This document shows, piece by piece, positions 1-9,353 of a DNA stretch of 64,000 nucleotides. How positions within the stretch are numbered: position 1 is the stretch's first letter; each line of letters starts with the position of its first letter. The notes beneath the pieces are model-generated. The model made no database searches and was not told where the DNA came from. It saw nothing but the letters and a program-made list of their open reading frames with translations. Source of the DNA: Erwinia sp. JUb26 (lineage in GTDB: Bacteria > Pseudomonadota > Gammaproteobacteria > Enterobacterales > Enterobacteriaceae); NCBI RefSeq assembly GCF_003751505.1, contig NZ_RJVB01000001.1, positions 797,890 through 861,889 of the forward strand, in the 5' to 3' direction. A program made the translations under genes and the position numbers.

Positions 1-1364
1 GCCGGTTTCGTGTAGTTGGCGACGTTGTAAATCACCGGCTTAGTACCCAGCAGGGTCGACTGCTCTACGAAATTGCCCATCCACGCGCCGCCGCCCTTGT
101 TATCCCGGCGGAACCAGTCGGTGTAGAACAGCGCCAGCGGACTGCCGTCCTTATCCAGCACCTCGTAGACCTTGACGTCGGGATGGTAAACCGGGATATC
201 CGTGCGCACCTGAAAGAAGATGCCGAACAGTTCGGTTGCGGCATAGAACACGCCGTTTTCCAGCACGCTGTTCAGTTCGAAGTAGGGATTGAGCTGCGCG
301 TCATCAAGATCGTACTGCTCGCGCCGTACCTGCTCGGCGTAGTACAGCCAGTCCCACGGTGCGAGGTTAAAGCCGCCGTTCTGGCGGGCAATAACTTGCT
401 GGATATCGTCGGCTTCACGCTTCGCCCGATTGCGGGATGCCGGCACAATCTGCCGCATAAATTCCAGCGCGGCCTGCGGGGTTTTCGCCATCTGGTCCTG
501 CATTTTCCACGCGGAAAAGCTGTCGAAACCCAGTAGTTTTGCCTGCTGAGCACGCACTTGCGCCAGTCGGGAAATCACCTCGCGCGTATCGTTTTCGTCG
601 CCCTTTTCCGCCCGGATCCAGGCGGCGTTAAACAGCGCCTGACGGAAACTGCGGTCGTCGATGGACTGCAGCGCGGGCTGCTGCGTGGTGTTTTGTAGCG
701 CCAGCAGCCACTGAGCAGGCAGGCCGCGCGCTGCCGCCGCCGCGCTGGCGACGGCAATTTCCGCTTCGCTCAGTCCGGCAAGCTGCGAGCTATCGGTCAC
801 GGCCAGGCCCCCGGCTTTGGTGGCGGCCAGCAGCCGACGGGTAAAGCGGCTGCTGAGCGTTGCCGATTCCTGATTCAGCGCCTTTAGCGCTGTTTTGTCG
901 GCGTCACTGAGCGTCGCCCCGGCCAGCTGAAACGACTGCCGGGTGACCTCAACTAGCCGTAACGATTCTGCATCCAGAGGCAGCTGCTGGCGCTGGTGAT
1001 AGACGGCATCCAGCCGGGTGAAGAGCGCGGCGTTCAGGTGAATTTCATCATCCAGCGCGGCCAGCTTCGGTGAAATATCCTCGTCCAGCGCCTGTAGCGC
1101 CTCGCTGGTGTTCCCGGCGGTCATTGCGCTGAATACGCTGTAGACCCGGCGCAGGCTCCCACCGCTCTGTTCCAGCGCCAGATACGTGTTACTGAAATCG
1201 GCCGGAGCAGGATTGGCGGCAATCTCCGCGATCTCCGCGCGCTTCTGCTCAATCGCACTTTCCAGCACGGTGCGGTAGTCGTCTTCAGTGATTCTATCGA
1301 AAGGCGGTGCCTGATAAGGCAGCGTACTGACCTGACTGAACGGGTTGACCTGGCGGGTGGACAT
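1..1364 (-). CDS. dcp: Peptidyl-dipeptidase Dcp (partial, N-terminal 454 residues)
   Basis: This is a zinc metallopeptidase of family M3 that removes dipeptides from the C-terminus of peptides in the cytoplasm. The frame is open from an ATG at 1364, with AAGGAG about 8 bases upstream, to the window edge. The protein begins MSTRQVNPFSQVSTLPYQ and shows the helical N-terminal half of Dcp. Segments such as LPAQWLLALQNTTQQPAL and WDWLYYAEQVRREQYDLDD are typical of the family. Dcp is about 680-720 residues, so the HEXXH zinc site lies outside the window. No signal peptide is seen. Confidence is high for the family; the C-terminal third cannot be checked here. Confidence 0.9.
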   Translation of the reverse strand, partial: MSTRQVNPFSQVSTLPYQAPPFDRITEDDYRTVLESAIEQKRAEIAEIAANPAPADFSNTYLALEQSGGSLRRVYSVFSAMTAGNTSEALQALDEDISPKLAALDDEIHLNAALFTRLDAVYHQRQQLPLDAESLRLVEVTRQSFQLAGATLSDADKTALKALNQESATLSSRFTRRLLAATKAGGLAVTDSSQLAGLSEAEIAVASAAAAARGLPAQWLLALQNTTQQPALQSIDDRSFRQALFNAAWIRAEKGDENDTREVISRLAQVRAQQAKLLGFDSFSAWKMQDQMAKTPQAALEFMRQIVPASRNRAKREADDIQQVIARQNGGFNLAPWDWLYYAEQVRREQYDLDDAQLNPYFELNSVLENGVFYAATELFGIFFQVRTDIPVYHPDVKVYEVLDKDGSPLALFYTDWFRRDNKGGGAWMGNFVEQSTLLGTKPVIYNVANYTKP

Positions 1365-1530
1365 CGGCTGATTCTCCTTGAACGATTCTGCCGCCAGCGG
1401 TGGCTCGCTGGCGTTCAGGGCCATTAATATGGCGTAAATGGCGGATTGAGTACGCCCTCAAGAATAAACATGCCGCCGCGCAGGAAGCAATGCCTTCCTG
1501 CCCGCTGGAACCTGCTATTTATGGATTAAG

Positions 1531-2862
<1,332 letters not shown>

Positions 2863-3341
2863 AATAATTCCTTAAAGCACGGCGGAAAATCCGTCCCGAA
2901 ATAACGGGAGTTGTGCTGGTTAGTGATAAACGATCGGCGTGACTGTTCTGTTGCACAGAAAACCATCCTGGTGTTTTGCAATAACCGTACCAGCAGGTAA
3001 TAATTAAATTACTCATACAAATCAGTAACATGTATTAATTTCGGCCATATTTTAAGGCTTCAGTAAAATATAAACGACAGGCAACCGTTTGCTATTTCAC
3101 GCGCAAACGGTTGCCTGTTTGTACAAATATTTTTATTCGCGTGCTGTGATTAATCCGGCTGCGCGATGGCACCGTAATAACGCAAAATTTGTGAGTCGCG
3201 CACCACACCGGTGCAACATTTTCTTATTAATCATAACCATTCGCTTCTTATCACTCCCGCCGTGAGATGGTATGGTGATCGCCGCTGCATGGTGGAATTT
3301 TCCGGGTGATGAAGCCCAATTTTGTGTTGAGGAACAGTGAG
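2863..3341. other. Divergent intergenic region guaD / ydfG
   Basis: This 479-bp AT-rich gap carries the 5' ends of guaD (leftward) and ydfG (rightward). Its one clear structure is a perfect 15-bp inverted repeat at 3078-3117, described separately. No convincing small ORF was seen. Confidence 0.6.
3078..3117. promoter_or_regulatory. Paired PurR-like operators forming a perfect 15-bp inverted repeat
   Basis: The arms CAGGCAACCGTTTGC (3078-3092) and GCAAACGGTTGCCTG (3103-3117) are exact reverse complements around a 10-base loop. Each arm matches the published PurR consensus ANGCAANCGNTTNCNT at 11 of 12 fixed positions (boxes 3079-3094 and 3101-3116), with centres 22 bp apart. This is close to two helical turns. 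Its position upstream of guanine deaminase suggests control by PurR or another LacI-family protein. A terminator hairpin is the alternative, but the T tract is only three bases and both neighbouring genes start here. Confidence 0.5.
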
Positions 3342-4088
3342 ATGATCGTATTTGTTACCGGCGCGACCGCCGGTTTTGGTCAGAGCATTACCCGTCGTTT
3401 TATCGCGCAGGGCCATAAGGTGATTGCGACAGGCCGTCGCCAGGAACGTCTGGATGCGCTGAAGGAAGAGCTGGGTGAAAATGTCTATCCGCTGAAGCTC
3501 GACGTGCGCGACCGTGCGGGCATCGATGAGGCAATCGCCAGCCTGCCCGCCGAATGGCGCAACATTGATATTCTGGTGAATAACGCCGGTCTGGCTCTGG
3601 GCATTGAACCGGCACAGCGCGCCAGCCTGGATGACTGGGAAGATATGATCGACACCAACAATAAAGGGCTGGTGTATATGACGCGGGCGATCCTGCCGGG
3701 CATGGTGGAGCGCAACGTCGGTCATATCATCAATCTGGGTTCGATTGCCGGAAGCTGGCCGTATCCTGGCGGAAACGTCTATGGTGCGACCAAAGCCTTC
3801 GTGCGTCAGTTCAGCTTTAACCTGCGAACCGACCTGCACGGCACCGCGCTGCGCGTGACCGATATTGAGCCGGGCCTGGTGGGCGGCACCGAGTTTTCTA
3901 ACGTGCGCTTCAAGGGCGACGATGCCCGTGCTGACGGCGTTTACGACGGCGCCGTGCCGCTAACCCCGGAAGATGTGACCGAAGCAGTCTGGTGGGTCGC
4001 CACGCTGCCAGCCCATGTCAACATTAACGCGCTGGAAATGATGCCGGTTGGCCAGAGCCAGGCCGGTTTACGCGTGCATAAATCCTAA
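3342..4088 (+). CDS. ydfG: NADP-dependent 3-hydroxy acid / malonic semialdehyde dehydrogenase YdfG
   Basis: This is a classical short-chain dehydrogenase that oxidises L-allo-threonine, serine and related 3-hydroxy acids and reduces malonic semialdehyde. It has 248 residues, as in E. coli. The Rossmann motif TGATAGFG is at residues 6-13, NNAG near 84, and the catalytic Ser-Tyr-Lys set is seen in GSIAGSWPYPGGNVYGATK. A longer frame starts at 3306. The ATG at 3342 is preferred because GAGGAA lies 7 bases upstream and the family begins MIV.VTGAT. A 12-bp stem hairpin follows the gene. Confidence 0.95.
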   Translation: MIVFVTGATAGFGQSITRRFIAQGHKVIATGRRQERLDALKEELGENVYPLKLDVRDRAGIDEAIASLPAEWRNIDILVNNAGLALGIEPAQRASLDDWEDMIDTNNKGLVYMTRAILPGMVERNVGHIINLGSIAGSWPYPGGNVYGATKAFVRQFSFNLRTDLHGTALRVTDIEPGLVGGTEFSNVRFKGDDARADGVYDGAVPLTPEDVTEAVWWVATLPAHVNINALEMMPVGQSQAGLRVHKS

Positions 4089-4100
4089 TTCGCTGCGCGT

Positions 4101-4127
4101 TACCGTCTCCCGCGGCGGGAGACGGTA
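4101..4127. terminator. Strong hairpin after ydfG
   Basis: TACCGTCTCCCG (4101-4112) pairs perfectly with CGGGAGACGGTA (4116-4127) around a 3-base loop. No T tract follows, so it may act as an mRNA 3' stabiliser rather than a classical terminator. Confidence 0.5.
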
Positions 4128-4134
4128 ACTCGGT

Positions 4135-4182
4135 AGCAGGTCAGCAGGTCAGCAGGTCAGCAGGTCAGCAGGTCAGCAGGTC
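4135..4182. repeat. Six tandem copies of an 8-bp unit
   Basis: The octamer AGCAGGTC is repeated six times without error between the 3' ends of the convergent genes ydfG and ynfA. Perfect short tandem repeats like this usually vary in copy number through replication slippage. It is non-coding here. Confidence 0.95.
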
Positions 4183-4206
4183 ATGTATAAGCGGTCCCAT
4201 CACCGA

Positions 4207-4536
4207 CTAGATTGTTTTCCCCCAGCCCGCGACAATAATCAGCATGCCGCAAAACGCCACCGCCGCCCCAACCCAGTCCCAGCTGCTCAGCTTCACGCCG
4301 TCCACCACCCGCAGCCAGATCAGCGCCGTTACCACGTACACTCCGCCGTAAGCGGCATAAACCCGACCGCTCGCCTCCGGATGCAGCGTCAGCAGCCAAA
4401 CGAAAATCATCAGGCTCAGCGCGGCGGGCAGCAGTAGCCAGGGTGAACCGCCCTTTTTTAACCACAGCCAGGGCAAGAAGCAGCCAATAATTTCGGCCAG
4501 CGCGGTGGCAAAAAACAGTAACGTGGTGGTCAACAT
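4207..4536 (-). CDS. ynfA: YnfA family small inner-membrane protein
   Basis: This is a 109-residue, four-helix inner-membrane protein of the YnfA (UPF0060) family, structurally like small multidrug resistance transporters. Hydrophobic segments alternate with short loops. [20 protein letters not shown] at the start and [16 protein letters not shown] in the middle are near-identical to E. coli YnfA. An upstream in-frame ATG at 4569 exists, but the ATG at 4536 matches the family start. GGAGAG lies about 11 bases upstream. It converges with ydfG across the 8-bp repeat array. Confidence 0.9.
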   Translation of the reverse strand: MLTTTLLFFATALAEIIGCFLPWLWLKKGGSPWLLLPAALSLMIFVWLLTLHPEASGRVYAAYGGVYVVTALIWLRVVDGVKLSSWDWVGAAVAFCGMLIIVAGWGKTI

Positions 4537-4671
4537 ACGTGTAAATCTCTCCGAATCCTCAATGAACACACCGGGTCGCTGGTGGGCACTTCGGCGCTGA
4601 TGATATACTTATTCGCAATCTCTGCGCAGCAGCTATCTCCGCTTCGCGTCTGTAAAGAAAGGAAACCTTTA

Positions 4672-5019
4672 ATGAAATCACTACAGCAACGTCTGACCCG
4701 TACCACCCTGCCGCTGGTTTTACTGGCTGCCCTTTTTTCCGTGCAGCACAGTGCGATGGCGCGCACCGACCGTCTGGTGATTGAAAACGGCGATAACTCG
4801 TTAAGCAAAGAACAGGCTCGTCAGGAGAAAGAACAGTGGGACGATACGCATCGCCTGCGTGGCAAAGTGAACAACCGCGTGGAGAAAGAGTTCGACAAGG
4901 TCGATCGCGCCTTTGATACCCGCGACGGCTGTGAAAAAAGCCTGAATGTTAACGCCTACTGGGAGCCAAATACCCTGCGCTGCCTGGATCGTCGCACCGG
5001 TCGCCCCGTTGCACCGTAA
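4672..5019 (+). CDS. ynfB: YnfB family periplasmic protein (DUF1283)
   Basis: This is a 115-residue exported protein of unknown function. A lipophilic signal peptide (residues 1-31, ending SAMA) precedes a charged mature domain. The C-terminus [18 protein letters not shown] is almost identical to E. coli YnfB, and two cysteines (GCEKS and LRCLD) could form a disulphide. The frame is open from 4582, but AAAGGAAA lies just before the ATG at 4672 and the signal peptide starts there. Confidence 0.88.
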   Translation: MKSLQQRLTRTTLPLVLLAALFSVQHSAMARTDRLVIENGDNSLSKEQARQEKEQWDDTHRLRGKVNNRVEKEFDKVDRAFDTRDGCEKSLNVNAYWEPNTLRCLDRRTGRPVAP

Positions 5020-5121
5020 TCGCACCGAGTCACGCGATGCGCGTTTTGCACGGCAGTCTGACGAACGCGAACTGGATCGGTTCCAGACAGTGGCTTAATC
5101 CTTACCGTTGAAATTTTGGCT

Positions 5122-5127
5122 TATAAT
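5122..5127 (+). promoter_or_regulatory. Putative -10 element of ynfD
   Basis: A perfect TATAAT lies 29 bases before the ynfD start. No good -35 at 16-18 bp was found, so support is partial. Confidence 0.4.
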
Positions 5128-5155
5128 TACCGCTGTTCTCACGCAAAAGGATGAA

Positions 5156-5455
5156 ATGATGAAAGGTTCTAAGTGGATGTTAACCGCCCTGCTCGTTGCC
5201 AGCCCGCTGGCCGTGCAGGCATCTTGCGAAAGCGTCAAGGCTGATATTAGTCAGAAAATCATTAATAACGGCGTACCGGAATCCGGCTTCTCACTGGACA
5301 TCGTGCCTAACGATCAGGCCGAACAGGCCGGTGGTCAGGTTGTTGGTCACTGCGAAAGCGATACGCAAAAAATCGTCTACAAGCGCAACGGTAATGACAG
5401 CGACAGCAACGTTCCCGCCAGCGCTGGAACCTCGCAGGACGCACCGGCTCAGTAA
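5156..5455 (+). CDS. ynfD: YnfD family exported protein (DUF1161)
   Basis: This is a 99-residue secreted protein of unknown role. The signal peptide ends near AVQA. The mature part SCESVKADISQKIINNGVP...VVGHCESDTQKIVY is the DUF1161 domain, with two conserved cysteines. The C-terminal 20 residues are Ser/Ala/Pro-rich and probably disordered. Adjacent ATGs at 5156 and 5159 follow AAAAGG at 5145-5150. A TATAAT lies at 5122-5127, so it is probably its own transcription unit. Confidence 0.85.
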   Translation: MMKGSKWMLTALLVASPLAVQASCESVKADISQKIINNGVPESGFSLDIVPNDQAEQAGGQVVGHCESDTQKIVYKRNGNDSDSNVPASAGTSQDAPAQ

Positions 5456-5462
5456 TCTATCA

Positions 5463-5495
5463 CCGCCGACGTCGCAGTTTACGTGCCGTCGGCGG
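5463..5495. terminator. Hairpin between convergent ynfD and MFS gene
   Basis: CCGCCGAC (5463-5470) pairs with GTCGGCGG (5488-5495) around a 17-base loop. There is no long T tract on either side. Its position between convergent genes suggests a shared terminator. Confidence 0.45.
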
Positions 5496-5501
5496 CCCTT
5501 C

Positions 5502-6956
5502 CTAATGCGGCTTTTGTATCGGCACCAGCCGCGACATCAGCAGGCTGCCAAACGCAATCAGCAGCGACACCACAAATACCCAGTGCAGCGAATGCGCGAT
5601 TTCCGTCAGCATCAGATTCAGGCTGGCGGGCGACAGGTGCTCGCGTCCGGCGGGTGACATCACCTGCTGCACCGGATCGCTGAACTGCGGCAGACGCAGA
5701 AGCAGGTTATAGTTCAGCACGGCCCCCATTAACGCCGTACCCAGCGCCGAGCCTAGCATGCGGCTGAACATCACCGAAGCGGTACAGATCCCGCGGATCT
5801 CAAACTGCGCTGTGTTCTGCACCGCAATCAGGAAGGTGGTACTGGTCATCCCCATTCCCGTCCCGATGACAAAGGCGGAGAACCCCGCAAACCAGACCGG
5901 ACTTTCCCGGTGCAACAAAAGAAGTAAAGCCGTACCCGCGATCAGCAGCAGCGATCCTAGCTGCGCGGTAAAGCGATACGAGGTCCGCTGCATCAGCCTG
6001 CCGCTTAGCGTACTGGCCAGCGGCCAGCCAATCGACATCATCGCCAGCGCGCTACCGGCCTGCAGCGGCGTCCCGCTGTTAACGCCCTGGATCCAGGTAG
6101 GCAGAAATGCGCTGATGCCCATCATCGCGGCCCCGATCAGCAGATTGCCGACGTTGCCCGCCAGCAGCGTGCGGGTGCGCCAAATCGCCAGTGGAAACAG
6201 CGGCTCGCCTGAATAACGCTCGTGGCGCAGCAGTCGCCATCCGGCCAGCAACGCCACAGCAACCAGCGCCAGCGTCCAGTAACCCAGCGATTCCGCCTGT
6301 AACAGCGCGGTCAATAAAGCCGTTACGGTCAGCATCAGCCAGCAGCTGCCGGTATAATTAATGCGGCTATCGGATTTTTCACGGCTTTCCGGGAAGAATT
6401 TCACCAGCAGCAGCATTGAAATAATGCCAATCGGTACGTTAACCCAGAACACCAGCGCCCAGTTAAAGTGCTGCACCAGCCAGGCTCCGGTGAGCGGCCC
6501 GACGATGGCCGCCACGCCCCAGACGCTGGAAAGCCAGCCCTGCACCCCCGCACGTTCCTTCGGCGGATAGACGTCGGCGATGATCGTTGAGGTCAGGGGC
6601 ATTATTGCGCCGGCCCCCAGCCCCTGGAAAGCACGGAACAGGATAAGCCAGCCCATGCTGCTGGCAAATCCGCAGAGTATCGATCCCAGCAGGAACAGCC
6701 CGGCACCGATAAAAAACACCCGTTTGCGCCCCCACATATCCGCCAGGCGGCCGTAGATCGGCACGGTCACGGCCTGTGTCAGCAGATAGATAGAAAATAC
6801 CCAGCCAAACTGCGAAAAACCGCCCAGCTCGGTAATAATGGTTGGCATCGCCGTGGCGACGATGGTGACTTCTATCGCGGCCATAAACATCGACAGCATG
6901 CAGGCGATCAGCACCCAGTGACGCCGGGTTACGGCGTGAAGTGTATTTTCTGACAT
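5502..6956 (-). CDS. MFS drug exporter, DHA2 (EmrB/QacA) type
   Basis: This is a predicted proton-coupled multidrug exporter of 484 residues with about 14 membrane segments. Motif A is seen as GRLADMWGRKRVF near residue 69. Motif C-like GPLTGAWLVQHFNW and the DHA2-type segment AIEVTIVATAMPTI near residue 26 identify the family. AAAGGAA precedes the ATG at 6956. There is no membrane-fusion partner gene beside it, so it probably works alone or with a distant partner. The substrate is unknown. Confidence 0.85.
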   Translation of the reverse strand: MSENTLHAVTRRHWVLIACMLSMFMAAIEVTIVATAMPTIITELGGFSQFGWVFSIYLLTQAVTVPIYGRLADMWGRKRVFFIGAGLFLLGSILCGFASSMGWLILFRAFQGLGAGAIMPLTSTIIADVYPPKERAGVQGWLSSVWGVAAIVGPLTGAWLVQHFNWALVFWVNVPIGIISMLLLVKFFPESREKSDSRINYTGSCWLMLTVTALLTALLQAESLGYWTLALVAVALLAGWRLLRHERYSGEPLFPLAIWRTRTLLAGNVGNLLIGAAMMGISAFLPTWIQGVNSGTPLQAGSALAMMSIGWPLASTLSGRLMQRTSYRFTAQLGSLLLIAGTALLLLLHRESPVWFAGFSAFVIGTGMGMTSTTFLIAVQNTAQFEIRGICTASVMFSRMLGSALGTALMGAVLNYNLLLRLPQFSDPVQQVMSPAGREHLSPASLNLMLTEIAHSLHWVFVVSLLIAFGSLLMSRLVPIQKPH

Positions 6957-7035
6957 GAGATTCCTTTTCGTTGCTTCCCTGCTAAGTGTGAACCAGATTT
7001 TGCCGTGGAGTTTTCGGATTGTGCGCTTTCAATTG

Positions 7036-7048
7036 GTGACAACGTCAC
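7036..7048. promoter_or_regulatory. Perfect GTGAC-N3-GTCAC palindrome upstream of the DHA2 exporter
   Basis: GTGAC (7036-7040) and GTCAC (7044-7048) form an inverted repeat about 80 bases before the exporter start. This is a typical place for an operator. The regulator is unknown. Confidence 0.3.
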
Positions 7049-7171
7049 ATAATGAATGTGGTTTTGCCAATTTCAATTCTTGAAATGACGATAATTAAAA
7101 CAAGATACCGGCAGGAAAGTAAACGAAAACAACGGGCTTTTGTAGCCTGGGTGCAAAGATAAGGATGCCCG

Positions 7172-7196
7172 GGGCGAACGATTTCACGGTTCGCCC
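7172..7196. terminator. Hairpin downstream of bioD2
   Basis: GGGCGAAC (7172-7179) pairs with GTTCGCCC (7189-7196) around a 9-base loop, 13 bases after the bioD2 stop on the minus strand. It lacks a T tract. Confidence 0.35.
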
Positions 7197-7208
7197 ACGC
7201 TATCTGGC

Positions 7209-7874
7209 TTATAAATTCAGGGGGGACAGATCAAAGTAGCGCGAAAGATCGCGGGTTTCGGCTCGGGGCAGATAGGGAAGTTCGCCCAGCAGCGGCGCGG
7301 GGATTTTATCCTGTAAGACGTTAATAATCTCAGCATAGTGCGCAAGGCCGGGGTTAATCCGGTTGGCCACCCAGCCGAGCAGAGGCAGCCCGTCATTGAG
7401 TATCGCCTGCGCGGTCAACAGCGCGTGGCTGATACAGCCCAGCTTAATGCCCACCACCAGGACTACCGGCATCTGCTCCTGCACCACCCAGTCGGAAAGC
7501 GGACGCCGATCGCTCATCAGGCTACGCCAGCCGCCGGTGCCTTCGGTAACCACATAGTCGGCCTGTTCATCGAGCGCGTGCAGACCGCGGCTTAGTGTCG
7601 AGTAGCTGAATGACTGGAGGCTGGTGCTGATTTCATCATCAAGCAACGTCACCGGGTTAATCGCCTGATACGGTAGTTGAAGTGAAGAAGACGCCTGCAG
7701 CACCAGCGCATCCTTGTTACGCGGCCCCTCTTCGGTTTGCTGGCTGCTTTTCGCTACCGGCTTGTAGCCAACGGCATGCTTACCGTCCGTCGCCAGCGTT
7801 TGCAGCAGCCCTCGTGAAACCACCGTTTTACCGACTTCAGTATCGGTTCCGGTAACAAATAAACGTTTATGCAT
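7209..7874 (-). CDS. bioD2: Dethiobiotin synthetase paralogue YnfK
   Basis: This ATP-dependent enzyme closes the ureido ring of dethiobiotin from 7,8-diaminopelargonate and CO2. It has 221 residues, with the Walker-type loop GTDTEVGKT at residues 8-16, KPVAKSSQQTEEG, and the EGTGGW motif near 116. It matches E. coli YnfK closely and lies next to mlc as there. It is not in the bio operon, so it may be a second or back-up enzyme. GGAG lies 8 bases before the ATG. Confidence 0.9.
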   Translation of the reverse strand: MHKRLFVTGTDTEVGKTVVSRGLLQTLATDGKHAVGYKPVAKSSQQTEEGPRNKDALVLQASSSLQLPYQAINPVTLLDDEISTSLQSFSYSTLSRGLHALDEQADYVVTEGTGGWRSLMSDRRPLSDWVVQEQMPVVLVVGIKLGCISHALLTAQAILNDGLPLLGWVANRINPGLAHYAEIINVLQDKIPAPLLGELPYLPRAETRDLSRYFDLSPLNL

Positions 7875-7993
7875 AAACGGCTCCAGCAGGCCCTGTCTGG
7901 CCCACAGATAAACTTTTGGGAAGTAATGGAGCGAAAATTGTAGGGCAGCGCCTGGGGGCGTAGATTGCGTTGGCGCAATTTTTAGTGGATTCG

Positions 7994-9211
7994 TTATCCC
8001 TGCAGGAGTTTGATCAGCAGCGAGCCGTTATAGAGGGCATCTTTTACCAGCGCCGCGCCGGGCATGGTTCCCTGATTCAGGAACTCGGTGGGTTCAACGG
8101 ACAGCGTTGCGCCATAGTCAGGCAGGGACTGCTGTTGAATACAGGCATTAATGGCCGGGAATAAAATACGGTGCGCACGATTCAGCGGCGAGCCAATCAG
8201 CACCTTCTGCGGGTGGAACAGGTTCACCATAATCGCCAGGATACGACCGATACTGCCGCCTACGCCGGTGATAATGTCGCAGGCCAGCTGATCGCCGCTC
8301 AACGCAGCATCGCACAGGGTTTCAATCGACAGCGGCTGGTTATGGAGTGAAGAGCTCATTGACGCCTGCATCCGCTGTGCGGCCATCTCGAGCATATTCT
8401 CCGTGCTGGCTACGGTTTCAAGGCAGCCGTGATTGCCGCAGTAGCACTGTTTCCCCCAGGGATCGACCTGAGTATGTCCAATCTCAACCAGCGTTGCGCC
8501 ACCGCCGTGCAGCAGCCTGCCGCCGGTGATCACGCCGGCACCCACGTTATGATCGATTACGACCTGCAGTACATCGCGTGCATCGCGCGAGGCACCAAAC
8601 AGCGATTCGGCCATGGTCCAGGCGCAGATATCGTGCTGAATGAAGACCGGCAGACCGGTTCGCCGCTCAAGCTCCGGCCCCAGCGGCATATCATCCACCT
8701 GATAAAACGGCATGCGATGCACTATCCCGGCCTGGCCGTTGACTCTGCCCGGCAGCGTAATGGCGATTGCCGTCAGCCGCTCCAGGCGGCTCTGGTGGAT
8801 CACAAAGAACTGGTCGATGAGGTGAACAATGCGCTGGAGGAGCGGTTGCGGATCGGCAGGCGGCAGCGCAAACTGCTGCTCAACTACCAGCCTGCTGCTC
8901 AGATCGCGCAGGGCGATAGTCATATCCCCTTTGCCGATCCGTACGGAGAGAAAATGCCAGGCTTCGGTATCCAGCACCAGACCGACGGCAGGACGCCCCC
9001 GACTACCCGGTTCCTGGAACTCCGTTTCTTTTACCAGATGGGCTTCCAGCATTTCCCTGACAATCTTGGTAATGCTGGCCGGTGCCAGCTGAGCCTTTTT
9101 CGACAGTTCAATACGCGAGACAGGGCCAAACCGGTCGATAAGCCGATAGACCGCACCGGCATTGGTCTGTTTAATCTGGTCGATATGACCAGGCTGATTG
9201 TCCGCAATCAC
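7994..9211 (-). CDS. mlc: Mlc, global repressor of glucose PTS and sugar genes
   Basis: This ROK-family repressor (also called dgsA) is relieved when dephosphorylated EIICB-Glc binds it. It has an N-terminal winged helix (ASITKIVREMLEAHLV). The zinc site GHTQVDPWGKQCYCGNHGC holds the conserved His and three Cys, and the ending YNGSLLIKLLQG is family-specific. The frame can be read from a GTG at 9235. The GTG at 9211 (VIADNQPGHIDQIKQ) gives 405 residues, aligns with the E. coli GTG start, and has GGGAG just upstream. A CRP-like site lies at 9304-9319. Confidence 0.93.
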   Translation of the reverse strand: MIADNQPGHIDQIKQTNAGAVYRLIDRFGPVSRIELSKKAQLAPASITKIVREMLEAHLVKETEFQEPGSRGRPAVGLVLDTEAWHFLSVRIGKGDMTIALRDLSSRLVVEQQFALPPADPQPLLQRIVHLIDQFFVIHQSRLERLTAIAITLPGRVNGQAGIVHRMPFYQVDDMPLGPELERRTGLPVFIQHDICAWTMAESLFGASRDARDVLQVVIDHNVGAGVITGGRLLHGGGATLVEIGHTQVDPWGKQCYCGNHGCLETVASTENMLEMAAQRMQASMSSSLHNQPLSIETLCDAALSGDQLACDIITGVGGSIGRILAIMVNLFHPQKVLIGSPLNRAHRILFPAINACIQQQSLPDYGATLSVEPTEFLNQGTMPGAALVKDALYNGSLLIKLLQG

Positions 9212-9303
9212 ACCCCAGCTCCCGCTTATTTTCACGCTTCAAAATAAAGCTTACCGCTCATGGTGAAACACTTCGCACACAAGGTCAAATATTTGATTCG
9301 ATA

Positions 9304-9319
9304 TGTGATTTGCAGCACA
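9304..9319. promoter_or_regulatory. CRP-like site upstream of mlc
   Basis: TGTGATTTGCAGCACA matches TGTGA-N6-TCACA at 9 of 10 fixed bases. A minus-strand TTGACC at 9288-9283 would place the CRP centre close to -60, the class I position. The E. coli mlc gene is also under CRP control (known). Confidence 0.5.
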
Positions 9320-9353
9320 TAAACCACTGAATAGCGCTCATGTTTTCCGCGAT

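Noticed and set aside
9285..9296. TCAAATATTTGA palindrome upstream of mlc as an Mlc autoregulatory operator
   Set aside because: It does not resemble the known Mlc operator and includes the proposed -35. The CRP-like site is the better supported element.
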